Shown: piece after piece, positions 1 to 5,623 of the stretch
Layout of the letters: each line of letters begins with the position of its first letter
Numbering within the stretch: position 1 is the first letter of the stretch
Assembly: GCA_029935375.1 (NCBI GenBank)
Contig: JAOZKL010000009.1
Coordinates: 1-20,992 of the forward strand
Length of the DNA stretch: 20,992 bases
Direction of reading: 5' to 3'
Source of the DNA: Patescibacteria group bacterium
Lineage (GTDB): Bacteria > Patescibacteriota > JACMRA01
Notes under the pieces: generated by a model
Databases searched by the model: none
What the model saw: only the letters and a program-made list of their open reading frames with translations
What the model was told of the DNA's origin: nothing
Translations under genes and position numbers: made by a program

Positions 1-403
1 GAAGATAAAACAGTGATAAAATATCCCTCTCTTTTGATTTCAGTTTTGATAATATCTTCTCTATATTTTCCTTAGTAGGTTTATCAAAATCTATATTGAA
101 ACCCATCTCAAGATTGTCCATGTTGGAAGTAAAATTTTTTGATTTTTTTCTGATATAATTAACAGCTTCATTGTGAGCGATGCGATATATCCAACTAGAT
201 AATTTTAATTTTTGGTTATACCCAGCCAAGTTAATATAAACTTTTACAAATGTCTGACTAAGTACATCCTCTGCATCCTGTTGATGAAAGTTTAACATAC
301 GCAAAAGATAGGCAAAAATTCGCCTTTGGTATTTTAATAAGATCTGTTCAAACTTGGACTTATCACCGTCCAAAATCTGCTTGATAATATCCTGATCAGT
401 CAT
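1..403 (-). CDS. ECF-type RNA polymerase sigma factor, partial (3' end outside window)
   Basis: The minus strand reads 134 codons from an ATG at 403 to the window edge without a stop. The protein begins MTDQDIIKQILDGDKSKFEQ. Residues ~20-90 match sigma-70 region 2: a YQRRIFAYLLRML stretch, then DAEDVLSQTFVKVY and the core-binding/-10 segment LSSWIYRIAHNEAVNYIRKK. After a ~25-residue linker, residues ~115-134 (ILSKLKSKERDILSLFYL) are the beginning of region 4, which normally continues into the -35-binding helix-turn-helix. Regions 1 and 3 are absent, the ECF layout. It should direct RNA polymerase to a special promoter set. The gene lies 73 bases downstream of a secreted repeat protein read in the same direction; no classical anti-sigma gene is visible, though one could lie beyond the left edge. 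Confidence 0.9.
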   Translation of the reverse strand, partial: MTDQDIIKQILDGDKSKFEQILLKYQRRIFAYLLRMLNFHQQDAEDVLSQTFVKVYINLAGYNQKLKLSSWIYRIAHNEAVNYIRKKSKNFTSNMDNLEMGFNIDFDKPTKENIEKILSKLKSKERDILSLFYL

Positions 404-418
404 TGTGTATATTTTATA

Positions 419-465
419 TTTACATCAAAACATGTGTTTTGTAAAGAGGGGCTTTTACACCCCTC
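419..465 (-). promoter_or_regulatory. Two hairpins upstream of the sigma gene, possible promoter/operator
   Basis: Between the secreted-protein stop and the sigma ATG there are two inverted repeats. GAGGGG (446-451) and CCCCTC (460-465) can form a 6-bp stem with an 8-base loop. TTTACA (419-424) and TGTAAA (440-445) form a second one with an inner AAAAC/GTTTT stem. On the minus strand TTTACA followed at 17 bases by TAAATA could be a weak promoter for the sigma gene. The first hairpin is followed by only three Ts, so it is a poor terminator; attenuation or protein binding are alternatives. Confidence 0.35.
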
Positions 466-476
466 AATATAAATAC

Positions 477-1148
477 CTACCTTCTGTTGAACTGCCCGCC
501 TTTTTTAACAGGGGCTTTCAATCCCAAGTCTTCACGGATCTGCTTGGCTTCTTCAAGATTTTCTACACCCTCAGCTCTCAGATTATGAGCCTGAACTAGC
601 TTGTCAAATTTGTCCTGAGAGTCAATGGCTTCTAGTAACTCTTCACCTCTTGGAGACTCTGACACAGCATCTTGCCATGCTTGATAATCTGCATTATCCA
701 TAGCTGTCATAATATCTTCGTTTTGTAGTTTCATATCATCTCTATCCATTCGCTCAGGTCTCTGCTCCAAACCTAAGTCTTCACGGATCTGATTTGCAGT
801 TTCTACATTACCATCTTTGATAGCTTTGTGCATATCAACCAGTTTGTCAAAGTCAGATTCATTCTCTATTGCAGAAAAATGAGACTCTGCTGGAGTACCT
901 TCAATAGCTTGTTTGAAAGCTGAATAATCCTCATCAATAATTGATTGGAATATATCAGAATCTTTTATCTTCTGGTTCATCTGTTGACCACGATCCCCTC
1001 GTCTGTTAAAAGTGCTTTTTATGGAATCTTGAACATCTTCTGAGCTTGCATAAGCTGCAACACCACCAAGTAGAGCCGCACCAGTAAGTGCTAACATACC
1101 ACCAGTTAAAAATGATTTAACCTTTGTTTTGTTTATTTCTTTAGTCAT
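477..1148 (-). CDS. Secreted or anchored two-repeat protein of unknown function
   Basis: The reading frame opens at 1193, but the start is placed at the ATG at 1148 (MTKEINKTKVKSF...), giving 223 residues, because a probable promoter (TTAACA-N18-TATTAT) overlaps the upstream part. Residues ~12-36 are a hydrophobic signal or anchor segment ending AAYASS. The rest is charged and helical and holds two repeats of ~70 residues: each has an acidic start with DYxAWxxA-like wording (DYSAFKQAI, DYQAWQDAV), then FDKLV..H, and ends IREDLGL. The two repeat ends also share DNA (AAGTCTTCACGGATCTG). I recall similar repeats in small secreted proteins of Patescibacteria, but no function. It lies just upstream of the ECF sigma gene in the same direction, so it may be co-transcribed; a sensor role is only a guess. 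Confidence 0.75.
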   Translation of the reverse strand: MTKEINKTKVKSFLTGGMLALTGAALLGGVAAYASSEDVQDSIKSTFNRRGDRGQQMNQKIKDSDIFQSIIDEDYSAFKQAIEGTPAESHFSAIENESDFDKLVDMHKAIKDGNVETANQIREDLGLEQRPERMDRDDMKLQNEDIMTAMDNADYQAWQDAVSESPRGEELLEAIDSQDKFDKLVQAHNLRAEGVENLEEAKQIREDLGLKAPVKKGGQFNRR

Positions 1149-1156
1149 AATATTGT

Positions 1157-1186
1157 ATAATAATTTAATTTTTGAAAACTTGTTAA
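1157..1186 (-). promoter_or_regulatory. Promoter of the secreted repeat protein
   Basis: On the minus strand TTAACA (1186-1181) is followed at 18 bases by TATTAT (1162-1157), five of six matches to each consensus box. The ATG at 1148 begins only eight bases after the -10, so the transcript would start at or next to the start codon. Confidence 0.5.
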
Positions 1187-1342
1187 AATGCACTGTCTTA
1201 ACTCGTCCTCATAAAGTATTACACCAAAAACCAAAAAAGGTTACAATACCGTCGCTTGTTTTTTGTCATGCCCGCGAAGACGGGTATCCACGGCTTGCAA
1301 ATCTAATTGAGATGGTGAAATAAATTCGGCAAACAAAACAAT

Positions 1343-1359
1343 GGTGAGACAGTCTCACC
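1343..1359. repeat. Short hairpin repeat, GGTGAGA-CAG-TCTCACC copy
   Basis: GGTGAGACAGTCTCACC is a perfect 7-bp stem around CAG, followed by TCTACGA. The same element occurs at 1645-1661 and 19043-19059 with changes on both stem arms, so base pairing seems to be kept. It lies 20 bases before the TGTCATCCCGC palindrome, as its relatives lie 22 and 32 bases before theirs. Confidence 0.75.
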
Positions 1360-1462
1360 TCTACGAGCTCCAAAGATGTTGTCATCCCGCACTTGATGCG
1401 GGATCCAGTGTTTTGTCAAAAAAAACAATCACTGCTCACATTTTCGTAAGAGCAAAAACTGT

Positions 1463-1568
1463 AATTGCCAAGTGCTGGAAGGGCAATTTTGTAATTAAAG
1501 AAAGTAAATGTAAAATTGGGCAGTACTGAGAGGATAACTGTCTGAGCGTAGGCAAGTTTTATCCTCTC
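1463..1568. other. Two strong hairpins inside the repeat block, no gene seen
   Basis: AATTGCC (1463-1469) pairs with GGCAATT (1482-1488), and GAGAGGATAA (1528-1537) pairs exactly with TTATCCTCTC (1559-1568), which is followed by T-rich sequence on the plus strand. The block 1409-1683 between the inner inverted repeats has no credible coding frame. It could be a structured RNA, a decayed mobile element or a terminator region; the sequence does not decide. Confidence 0.4.
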
Positions 1569-1644
1569 TTGGTCTTTTGGTTCGTTTTGCGCCAAGGTAA
1601 AATGAACGTAATAAATGAGTTAAAAAAAATATCTCAAAGAACAT

Positions 1645-1661
1645 GGCGAGACAGGCTCGCC
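1645..1661. repeat. Short hairpin repeat, GGCGAG-ACAGG-CTCGCC copy
   Basis: GGCGAGACAGGCTCGCC forms a 6-bp stem and is preceded by TCAAAGAACAT and followed by TCTACGG, as in the 19043 copy. Relative to 1343-1359 the stem has changed T to C on one side and A to G on the other, a compensatory change. Confidence 0.75.
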
Positions 1662-1785
1662 TCTACGGAAGATAATGGTTTTTCTGGATCCCGCATCAAG
1701 TGCGGGATGACAGAACGGAATACAGAAGTTAATATTTTTTTGCGTGGATACCCGCCTGCGCGGGCATGACAAGAAATAAACATTA

Positions 1786-1830
1786 CTAACAATAACCAGC
1801 AAAGAGGGGGTCGATATTAAAACTATTCCA
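1786..1830 (-). pseudogene. Remnant of the 3' end of a paralogue of the six-cysteine anchored protein
   Basis: Read on the minus strand, 1818-1786 gives N-I-D-P-L-F-A-G-Y-C-stop. The intact gene ending at 2374 finishes C-I-D-P-L-F-A-G-Y-C-stop. The two DNA copies differ at third or synonymous positions (GAT/GAC, CCT/CCC, TTG/CTC) and use different stops (TGA versus TAG), so the similarity is at protein level and not just a shared DNA repeat. The frame is closed by a TAA about 14 codons upstream of the shared part, and nothing else of the gene is recognisable. The best reading is a decayed duplicate tail, placed just past the 126-residue gene's stop at 1847. Confidence 0.6.
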
Positions 1831-1846
1831 CAAACAATAACACCAG

Positions 1847-2227
1847 CTACTTTTGAGATTTTTTGATTATTCTTTCGAACTTAGAGATCTCTGCGCCCAA
1901 TCCACCGAAAATGCCAGTTATTAAAATAGGTAAAAGAAAAGCTATCTTTGGCAATCCCATGCCTACCATACCTGCCAGTATAAAGACGATGAATAATAAC
2001 ATAAATAAAAATGTGGTAATTTTGTTGACTATGCTGTTATAAAAAAAGAAGTATATTAGCGCAATCGATAGTGAGATGAGAATAGATATGATGGGTGTAG
2101 TCTGAAGCAATATGCCCGCTACTATATACGCAACTGTTGCAAATGTAGCAAGGGATCCAAGAATATATTTGTATGTTGATATTCTTTTCAGAGCGCTATC
2201 AATTTTGTCATCTATTTTACTAGTCAT
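1847..2227 (-). CDS. Small four-helix membrane protein, unknown function
   Basis: 126 residues from an ATG at 2227. A short charged N-terminus (MTSKIDDKIDSALKRISTYK) is followed by four hydrophobic segments at about 21-42, 45-65, 70-88 and 91-112, the last carrying Gly-Leu-Pro and Gly-Gly-Leu-Gly turns, and a lysine-rich tail (FERIIKKSQK). I see no catalytic motif or known family. It has its own promoter (TTGACG at 2266-2261) and sits alone, followed by the palindromic repeat block. The start is supported by the promoter spacing and by the TATAATTATG context shared with other starts in the window. Confidence 0.75.
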   Translation of the reverse strand: MTSKIDDKIDSALKRISTYKYILGSLATFATVAYIVAGILLQTTPIISILISLSIALIYFFFYNSIVNKITTFLFMLLFIVFILAGMVGMGLPKIAFLLPILITGIFGGLGAEISKFERIIKKSQK

Positions 2228-2237
2228 AATTATATAT

Positions 2238-2266
2238 CTATATAGATTTTTTTAAGATTTCGTCAA
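2238..2266 (-). promoter_or_regulatory. Promoter of the four-helix membrane protein
   Basis: Minus-strand TTGACG (2266-2261) with a -10 TATATA or TATAGA 16-18 bases downstream (around 2244-2237). The ATG at 2227 follows within about ten bases, leaving almost no leader. Confidence 0.5.
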
Positions 2267-2373
2267 GTGCCTGTATGCGTCCACCACATATGACATATTC
2301 TAGGTTGTAAATTTGATATTAAAAAACTATTATTGATTTTATTTGTTCTATTAAGAGGAGATAATAATACAGA

Positions 2374-3372
2374 TCAACAATAACCAGCAAACAAAGGATC
2401 GATACAAGAGCCTTCTCCATTGTTTCTTATTTCTCTCTGCTCCAAATCAAACTGTAATAAATCAAACATTTTTGTGTTTTTATCAAAAAGTAAAATTAAC
2501 ACATCTTGCTGATTCTGCACCATAGAAAATGTAACTATTACATTATCTGGATTTTTACCATCAGCTGTTTTTTTAGCTTCCAAAAGATCTTCAACCCCTA
2601 ATTCTAGCTGACTAGTTTTGGCATCTACATACCACAACTCACACTTTTCAGTCTTTTTTATACAGCCTTGAGATAGGTAATAATTACTCCCATTATGAAT
2701 TTTTGTTTCCAATGCTGTGTATGTACTAAAATAATTTCTATCTGGATACACACTTTCTGTAAGGACTTGTTTGTATGGCATTAGTTCAAACTCAACAACC
2801 GTAGATGGGTATATAAAAGCATAATTGGAGTTCTTGTTTTTATCCAACTGTTGAGCGATTTTTGGACTTATCCCCAGCTTATCCACAGCTATAGATGGAA
2901 CCTGAATTATCTGGATCGCTTCTATCTCTTGATTTGGGCAATCTTTTGCAATCCACCATCCATCTGATTGGCTGTTAAACCAAGGTTTTAGATTATCTGG
3001 ATCTTTTTTGGTCAACTCCAAAACACATGTTTTGCCATAAATATCTTTTATTGATATTGTTGGATCTTCTTTGATTATTTCTTTATTTTCAGACACTCCA
3101 GCTACATCCTCACTGCCAATTTGTATATCATCTAATAAATTTTCTGGCAGACTACCCTTCAGCCCAGACTCCGCTACTATACTTGTTCTAAAGTTCAATA
3201 TATTATAATTCCACATCACAGCCAAAGTAACAATTGCAGTTGTTAATACTACAAAAACAGTTGGTATTAATGATAGTTTTTGTCTGTTTTTGTAATACAA
3301 TCCACCCTCCTTTTGCCTAGAAGGTTTTTTTCGTGAGATCTTGTTGATAGGTAGTTTATAATAATTGGCCAT
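2374..3372 (-). CDS. Membrane-anchored extracytoplasmic protein with six cysteines, unknown function
   Basis: The frame is open from 3411, but the start is set at the ATG at 3372 (MANYYKLPINKISRKKPSRQ), giving 332 residues, because a minus-strand TTGACA (3411-3406) overlaps the longer version. A basic N-terminus (to ~30) precedes one transmembrane helix (about 33-55, LSLIPTVFVVLTTAIVTLAV), so the remaining ~275 residues are outside the membrane. That part has six cysteines in three close groups (GKTC and KDC; GC and KC in one stretch; SC and the last residue of ...DPLFAGYC), a pattern that suggests disulfides. No enzyme motif is visible. The last nine codons recur as a remnant at 1786-1815. 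It is divergent from the AMMECR1 gene. Confidence 0.75.
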   Translation of the reverse strand: MANYYKLPINKISRKKPSRQKEGGLYYKNRQKLSLIPTVFVVLTTAIVTLAVMWNYNILNFRTSIVAESGLKGSLPENLLDDIQIGSEDVAGVSENKEIIKEDPTISIKDIYGKTCVLELTKKDPDNLKPWFNSQSDGWWIAKDCPNQEIEAIQIIQVPSIAVDKLGISPKIAQQLDKNKNSNYAFIYPSTVVEFELMPYKQVLTESVYPDRNYFSTYTALETKIHNGSNYYLSQGCIKKTEKCELWYVDAKTSQLELGVEDLLEAKKTADGKNPDNVIVTFSMVQNQQDVLILLFDKNTKMFDLLQFDLEQREIRNNGEGSCIDPLFAGYC

Positions 3373-3405
3373 CAATATAGACAAATAAATACATAAAAAG
3401 AGATT

Positions 3406-3444
3406 TGTCAACTCTTTACATTTTTACACTTTTGTGTAAATTAT
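3406..3444. promoter_or_regulatory. Back-to-back divergent promoters with an 18-bp palindrome
   Basis: Minus strand: TTGACA at 3411-3406 with an AT-rich -10 about 17-18 bases on, reading into the six-cysteine protein. Plus strand: TTTACA (3415-3420), 18 bases, then AATTAT (3439-3444), reading into the AMMECR1 gene whose ATG at 3453 follows by eight bases. Inside the plus-strand spacer lies the perfect inverted repeat TTTACACTTTTGTGTAAA (3423-3440), placed where a bound repressor would block that promoter. Confidence 0.5.
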
Positions 3445-3452
3445 ATAACAAT

Positions 3453-4007
3453 ATGTTAGACAAAAAACAGAAAAACTTCTTAATAGGTATTGCACATGAT
3501 GCAATTCTCCACAAGTTATCCACAGGCTCAAAACTTGTATTAAATGAGGATAAAATAGATGATAATCTCAAAAAAACCAGTGGAGTTTTTATATCAATCT
3601 ATACCAATGGGGAGCTAAAATCTTCGATTGGAAATATAGAATATCCAGATAAATTATATAAAACAGTTATTGAGACATCTGTCGTAGCAGCTTTTGAAAA
3701 CGGTTATACAGTATCCAAAGAAAACTTTAATAAAATAAAGATAAAAATATCTATACCAGACAAGCTAGAAAAAATAGATATTAAAAACGACAGCCAATTA
3801 TATATAAAAATGCAAGAAAATATTGACGGCATTATGATAGATCATAATGGAAGCAAAACCTCTTTCTTACCGGGTGATTGGAGCAAAACAAAGTCTAACG
3901 ATGTTTTTTTGTCAGAACTGTGTATAAAAGCTGGCTTAAAAGCAGAAGAGTGGAAAGTAGAAGGTTTTGGATTGTTTACATATACAGTAGAAGAGTTTGA
4001 GGGGTAA
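3453..4007 (+). CDS. AMMECR1-domain protein (AmmeMemoRadiSam protein A family)
   Basis: The start is placed at the ATG at 3453 (MLDKKQKNFLIGIAHDAILH), 184 residues; the frame is open from 3405 but that would begin inside the promoter. The order of conserved blocks fits AMMECR1: an N-terminal helix with the LIGIAHDAI wording, the strand SGVFISIYTNGELKSSIGNIE (family form GVFVTL..G.LRGCIG), a helix with VAAFENGY, strand IKIKISIPDKLEKI, the turn DGIMIDHNG..TSFLPGDW, and the ending FLSELCIKAGL..EEWK. The usual RGCIG reads KSSIG here, so the conserved cysteine is missing. In many genomes this protein is encoded with a MEMO-like and a radical-SAM protein; neither is in the window. The biochemical function of the family is not settled. 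Confidence 0.85.
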   Translation: MLDKKQKNFLIGIAHDAILHKLSTGSKLVLNEDKIDDNLKKTSGVFISIYTNGELKSSIGNIEYPDKLYKTVIETSVVAAFENGYTVSKENFNKIKIKISIPDKLEKIDIKNDSQLYIKMQENIDGIMIDHNGSKTSFLPGDWSKTKSNDVFLSELCIKAGLKAEEWKVEGFGLFTYTVEEFEG

Positions 4008-4038
4008 GTTATGCAAGAGGTCTATTAAAAAAAAGCTC

Positions 4039-4067
4039 TTGACAAAAATAATAATATTGGGTATATA
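4039..4067 (+). promoter_or_regulatory. Promoter of the DUF5320-DUF134-SLAC1 operon
   Basis: TTGACA (4039-4044), 17 bases, TATATA (4062-4067). Transcription should start near 4074, leaving a leader of about 45 bases, the longest among the genes here. The leader carries AGTTT-TTT-AAACT (4076-4088), a small inverted repeat that could be an operator. Confidence 0.6.
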
Positions 4068-4117
4068 TTCATTATAGTTTTTTAAACTATTAAAATTTTT
4101 AATAATAACACAATTAT

Positions 4118-4327
4118 ATGTCAAATCAAGATGGAACAGGACCAAACGGAAAAGGTCCAATGACAGGTAGAAAACTAGGAAAGTGCAATACTACTAGTGA
4201 CGACAAGAAAGAAGCAAACAACAGTCCAGAGATGGGTCGTTGTGGAAAAGAACGTGGAACTGGTACAGGGCAAAGCCGAGAAATGGGGAGAGGAAATGGT
4301 CGCAACAGAGAAAGAAATTCTAGATAA
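4118..4327 (+). CDS. DUF5320-like small Gly/Met-rich protein
   Basis: 69 residues, starting MSNQDGTGPNGKGPMTGRKL. The opening G-T-G-P-x-G-x-G-P-M-T-G-R-x-x-G-x-C is the signature of DUF5320 proteins, small soluble proteins often encoded beside DUF134 regulators. Two cysteines are present (in GKCNTT and GRCGKE); the C-terminal third is basic and glycine-rich (GTGQSREMGRGNGRNRERNSR). Its stop and the next start are separated by a single base, so translation is probably coupled. No Shine-Dalgarno sequence precedes the start; the context is AATTATATG. The function is unknown; metal or cofactor binding is often suspected from neighbours in other genomes, without evidence here. Confidence 0.8.
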   Translation: MSNQDGTGPNGKGPMTGRKLGKCNTTSDDKKEANNSPEMGRCGKERGTGTGQSREMGRGNGRNRERNSR

Positions 4328-4328
4328 T

Positions 4329-4604
4329 ATGCCAAGACCAAGGTGTAAAAGAAGGATTGCAAAAGACCCTAAGGTTTTGTTTTATAAGCCTCAGGGAGTT
4401 CCTTTGTGTGATCTAGTTACAATAGAACTGCAAAAGGATGAGTGGGAATCTTTGAGATTGAAAAACATAAAAGAGCTTAACCAAACAGAGGCAGCAGAAA
4501 AAATGGGAATCTCCCAAAGCACATTTCAGAGAATTTATCAATCTGCACAGATAAAAATATCAACTGCGATAGTTGAAGGCAATGCAATCAAAATTATAAA
4601 GTAA
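4329..4604 (+). CDS. DUF134-family predicted DNA-binding protein
   Basis: The start is the ATG at 4329, one base after the DUF5320 stop (GATAATATG), giving 91 residues that begin MPRPRCKRRI, the family's usual opening; a longer open frame back to 4197 overlaps the DUF5320 gene in another frame and is rejected. The middle holds F.KPQGVPLCDL..I.L..DEWESLRLKNI, and residues ~56-80 are a helix-turn-helix like sigma region 4 (LNQTEAAEKMGISQSTFQRIYQ, then SAQIKIS). The protein ends EGNAIKII, the family's G.AI.I ending. It probably binds DNA and may regulate its own operon; the leader palindrome at 4076-4088 is a candidate site. The SLAC1-like gene follows by two bases. Confidence 0.85.
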   Translation: MPRPRCKRRIAKDPKVLFYKPQGVPLCDLVTIELQKDEWESLRLKNIKELNQTEAAEKMGISQSTFQRIYQSAQIKISTAIVEGNAIKIIK

Positions 4605-4606
4605 AT

Positions 4607-5578
4607 ATGACCGATTTAAAATCAAGAATAAAACATTTTCATATATCATTTTTTTCAATAATTCTAGGACTAACTGGTTTTACAATAGCTCTAGAAAAAG
4701 TATTAGACTTAATCAAGTTTGAACAATTCGACAGCTCAATTATAGTTACAGTTAGCCTGTTCTTTACACTATCTGTTTTTATAATTATCAGTATTTTATA
4801 CCTTGCAAAGATTGTAATGTTTCCAGATGAGGTAAAAAAAGAGTTTGCAGATCCTATAAAAATTAATTTCTTCCCTGCTTTTTCTATCAGTCTATTACTT
4901 CTAAGCGTTGCTTTTTTGTCATTCAATATAGCAGCTTCTTATTACCTCTGGATTGCTGGGACTGTGCTGCATAGTATCTTTACATTAAAAGTTATATCCA
5001 CATGGATGCACGGCAAACAGTTTGAGATCAAACATCTTAACCCTGCCTGGCTCATACCTGCAGTAGGAAACATTATAGTGCCAGTAGCTGGTATACAACA
5101 TGCAAATATTGAAATCTTATGGGCATTTTTTGCAATTGGACTAATATTTTGGCTGATATTGCTGGTAGTGTTTTTCAACAGAATTATTTTTTATAATCCA
5201 TTACCACAAAAATTACTACCTACATTGTTCATCCTAATAGCTCCACCAGCAGTTGGCAGTATAGCCATAACAAAATTAAGTGGAGAGCTTACAGACCTGT
5301 CTAGAATATTATATTATTTTGCCGTTTTTATACTTGCTTTACTTCTGTTTCAGATTAAATTGTTTTCCAAAATAAAATTTTATCTTTCCTGGTGGGCATA
5401 TACATTCCCTATTTCAACCATGGCAATTGCATCGGTTTTAATGTTTCATAATACAAATTTAGATGTGTTTAAATATTTTTCTTACGGATTGTTAGCTGCT
5501 CTTGTTCTTATCCTATCAGTGCTTTTTGTAAAAACAATAAAAGCAGTGACCAAAAAAGACCTTTGTATTGCAGAGTAA
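4607..5578 (+). CDS. SLAC1/TehA/Mae1-family anion channel or transporter
   Basis: 323 residues with about ten hydrophobic helices, the size and layout of the TehA/SLAC1 family (TehA of Haemophilus is of similar length). Family landmarks are FFPAFSISLLLLS after the second helix, LNPAWLIPAVGNIIVPVAG, a helix pair ending FFNRIIFYNPLP, LLPTLFILIAPPAVGSIA and WWAYTFPISTMAIA. In plants these are anion channels with a gating phenylalanine; bacterial members include tellurite-resistance TehA and dicarboxylate or sulfite exporters. I cannot assign the substrate or the gate residue without an alignment. It is the last gene of an operon with DUF5320 and DUF134 and has no separate promoter: the gap to DUF134 is two bases. 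Confidence 0.85.
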   Translation: MTDLKSRIKHFHISFFSIILGLTGFTIALEKVLDLIKFEQFDSSIIVTVSLFFTLSVFIIISILYLAKIVMFPDEVKKEFADPIKINFFPAFSISLLLLSVAFLSFNIAASYYLWIAGTVLHSIFTLKVISTWMHGKQFEIKHLNPAWLIPAVGNIIVPVAGIQHANIEILWAFFAIGLIFWLILLVVFFNRIIFYNPLPQKLLPTLFILIAPPAVGSIAITKLSGELTDLSRILYYFAVFILALLLFQIKLFSKIKFYLSWWAYTFPISTMAIASVLMFHNTNLDVFKYFSYGLLAALVLILSVLFVKTIKAVTKKDLCIAE

Positions 5579-5582
5579 ATTA

Positions 5583-5611
5583 TTGACAAATAACAAATAT
5601 ACATTTACTGT
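5583..5611 (+). promoter_or_regulatory. Promoter of the FG-GAP repeat gene
   Basis: TTGACA (5583-5588), 17 bases, TACTGT (5606-5611). The -10 is poor but keeps the second A and last T that matter most. The ATG at 5624 is 12 bases further, giving a leader of about five bases. It begins five bases after the SLAC1 stop. Confidence 0.5.
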
Positions 5612-5623
5612 TGGCATAATAAT

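Larger units (their letters stand above)
1264..1771. repeat. Nested inverted repeats of a dispersed palindromic family
   Basis: The outer pair is 1264-1292 (TGTCATGCCCGCG...) and 1743-1771; the second is the reverse complement of the first with 27 of 29 bases matching. The inner pair is 1380-1408 (TGTCATCCCGCACTTGATGC...) and 1684-1712, a perfect 29-base inverted match. Each 29-mer is itself a small hairpin (ATCCCGCA/TGCGGGAT). Flanks are also conserved: CCAGTGTT..TGTCAAAAAAA after the inner left copy, and ATGACAGAACGGA after the inner right copy; both occur again near 19100-19220. The block occupies the ~700 bases between the 126-residue membrane gene and the promoter of the secreted repeat gene, and I see no convincing gene in it. 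It resembles REP-like or MITE-like intergenic elements. Confidence 0.8.

Noticed and set aside
1576..1600. tRNA T-arm (TTGGTTCG near 1576)
   Set aside because: No GTTCGAATC-type loop, acceptor stem or cloverleaf can be formed; no tRNA gene was seen elsewhere in the window.
1264..1771. CRISPR array
   Set aside because: The repeats are inverted and irregularly spaced, with no uniform spacers and no cas genes.
1129..1802. Short frames of 60-66 codons across the repeat block
   Set aside because: They run through the palindromic repeats, have no promoter or sensible protein composition, and arise from open inverted repeats.
2374..2376. Alternative genetic code with TGA read as glycine, as in Gracilibacteria and Absconditabacteria
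   Set aside because: TGA ends the six-cysteine gene right after the same residues that are followed by TAG in the remnant copy, and the long genes need no recoding.
4197..4328. Upstream extension of the DUF134 frame (start at 4197)
   Set aside because: It overlaps the DUF5320 gene in another frame, its sequence is the shadow of that gene, and the family begins MPRPR at the 4329 ATG.
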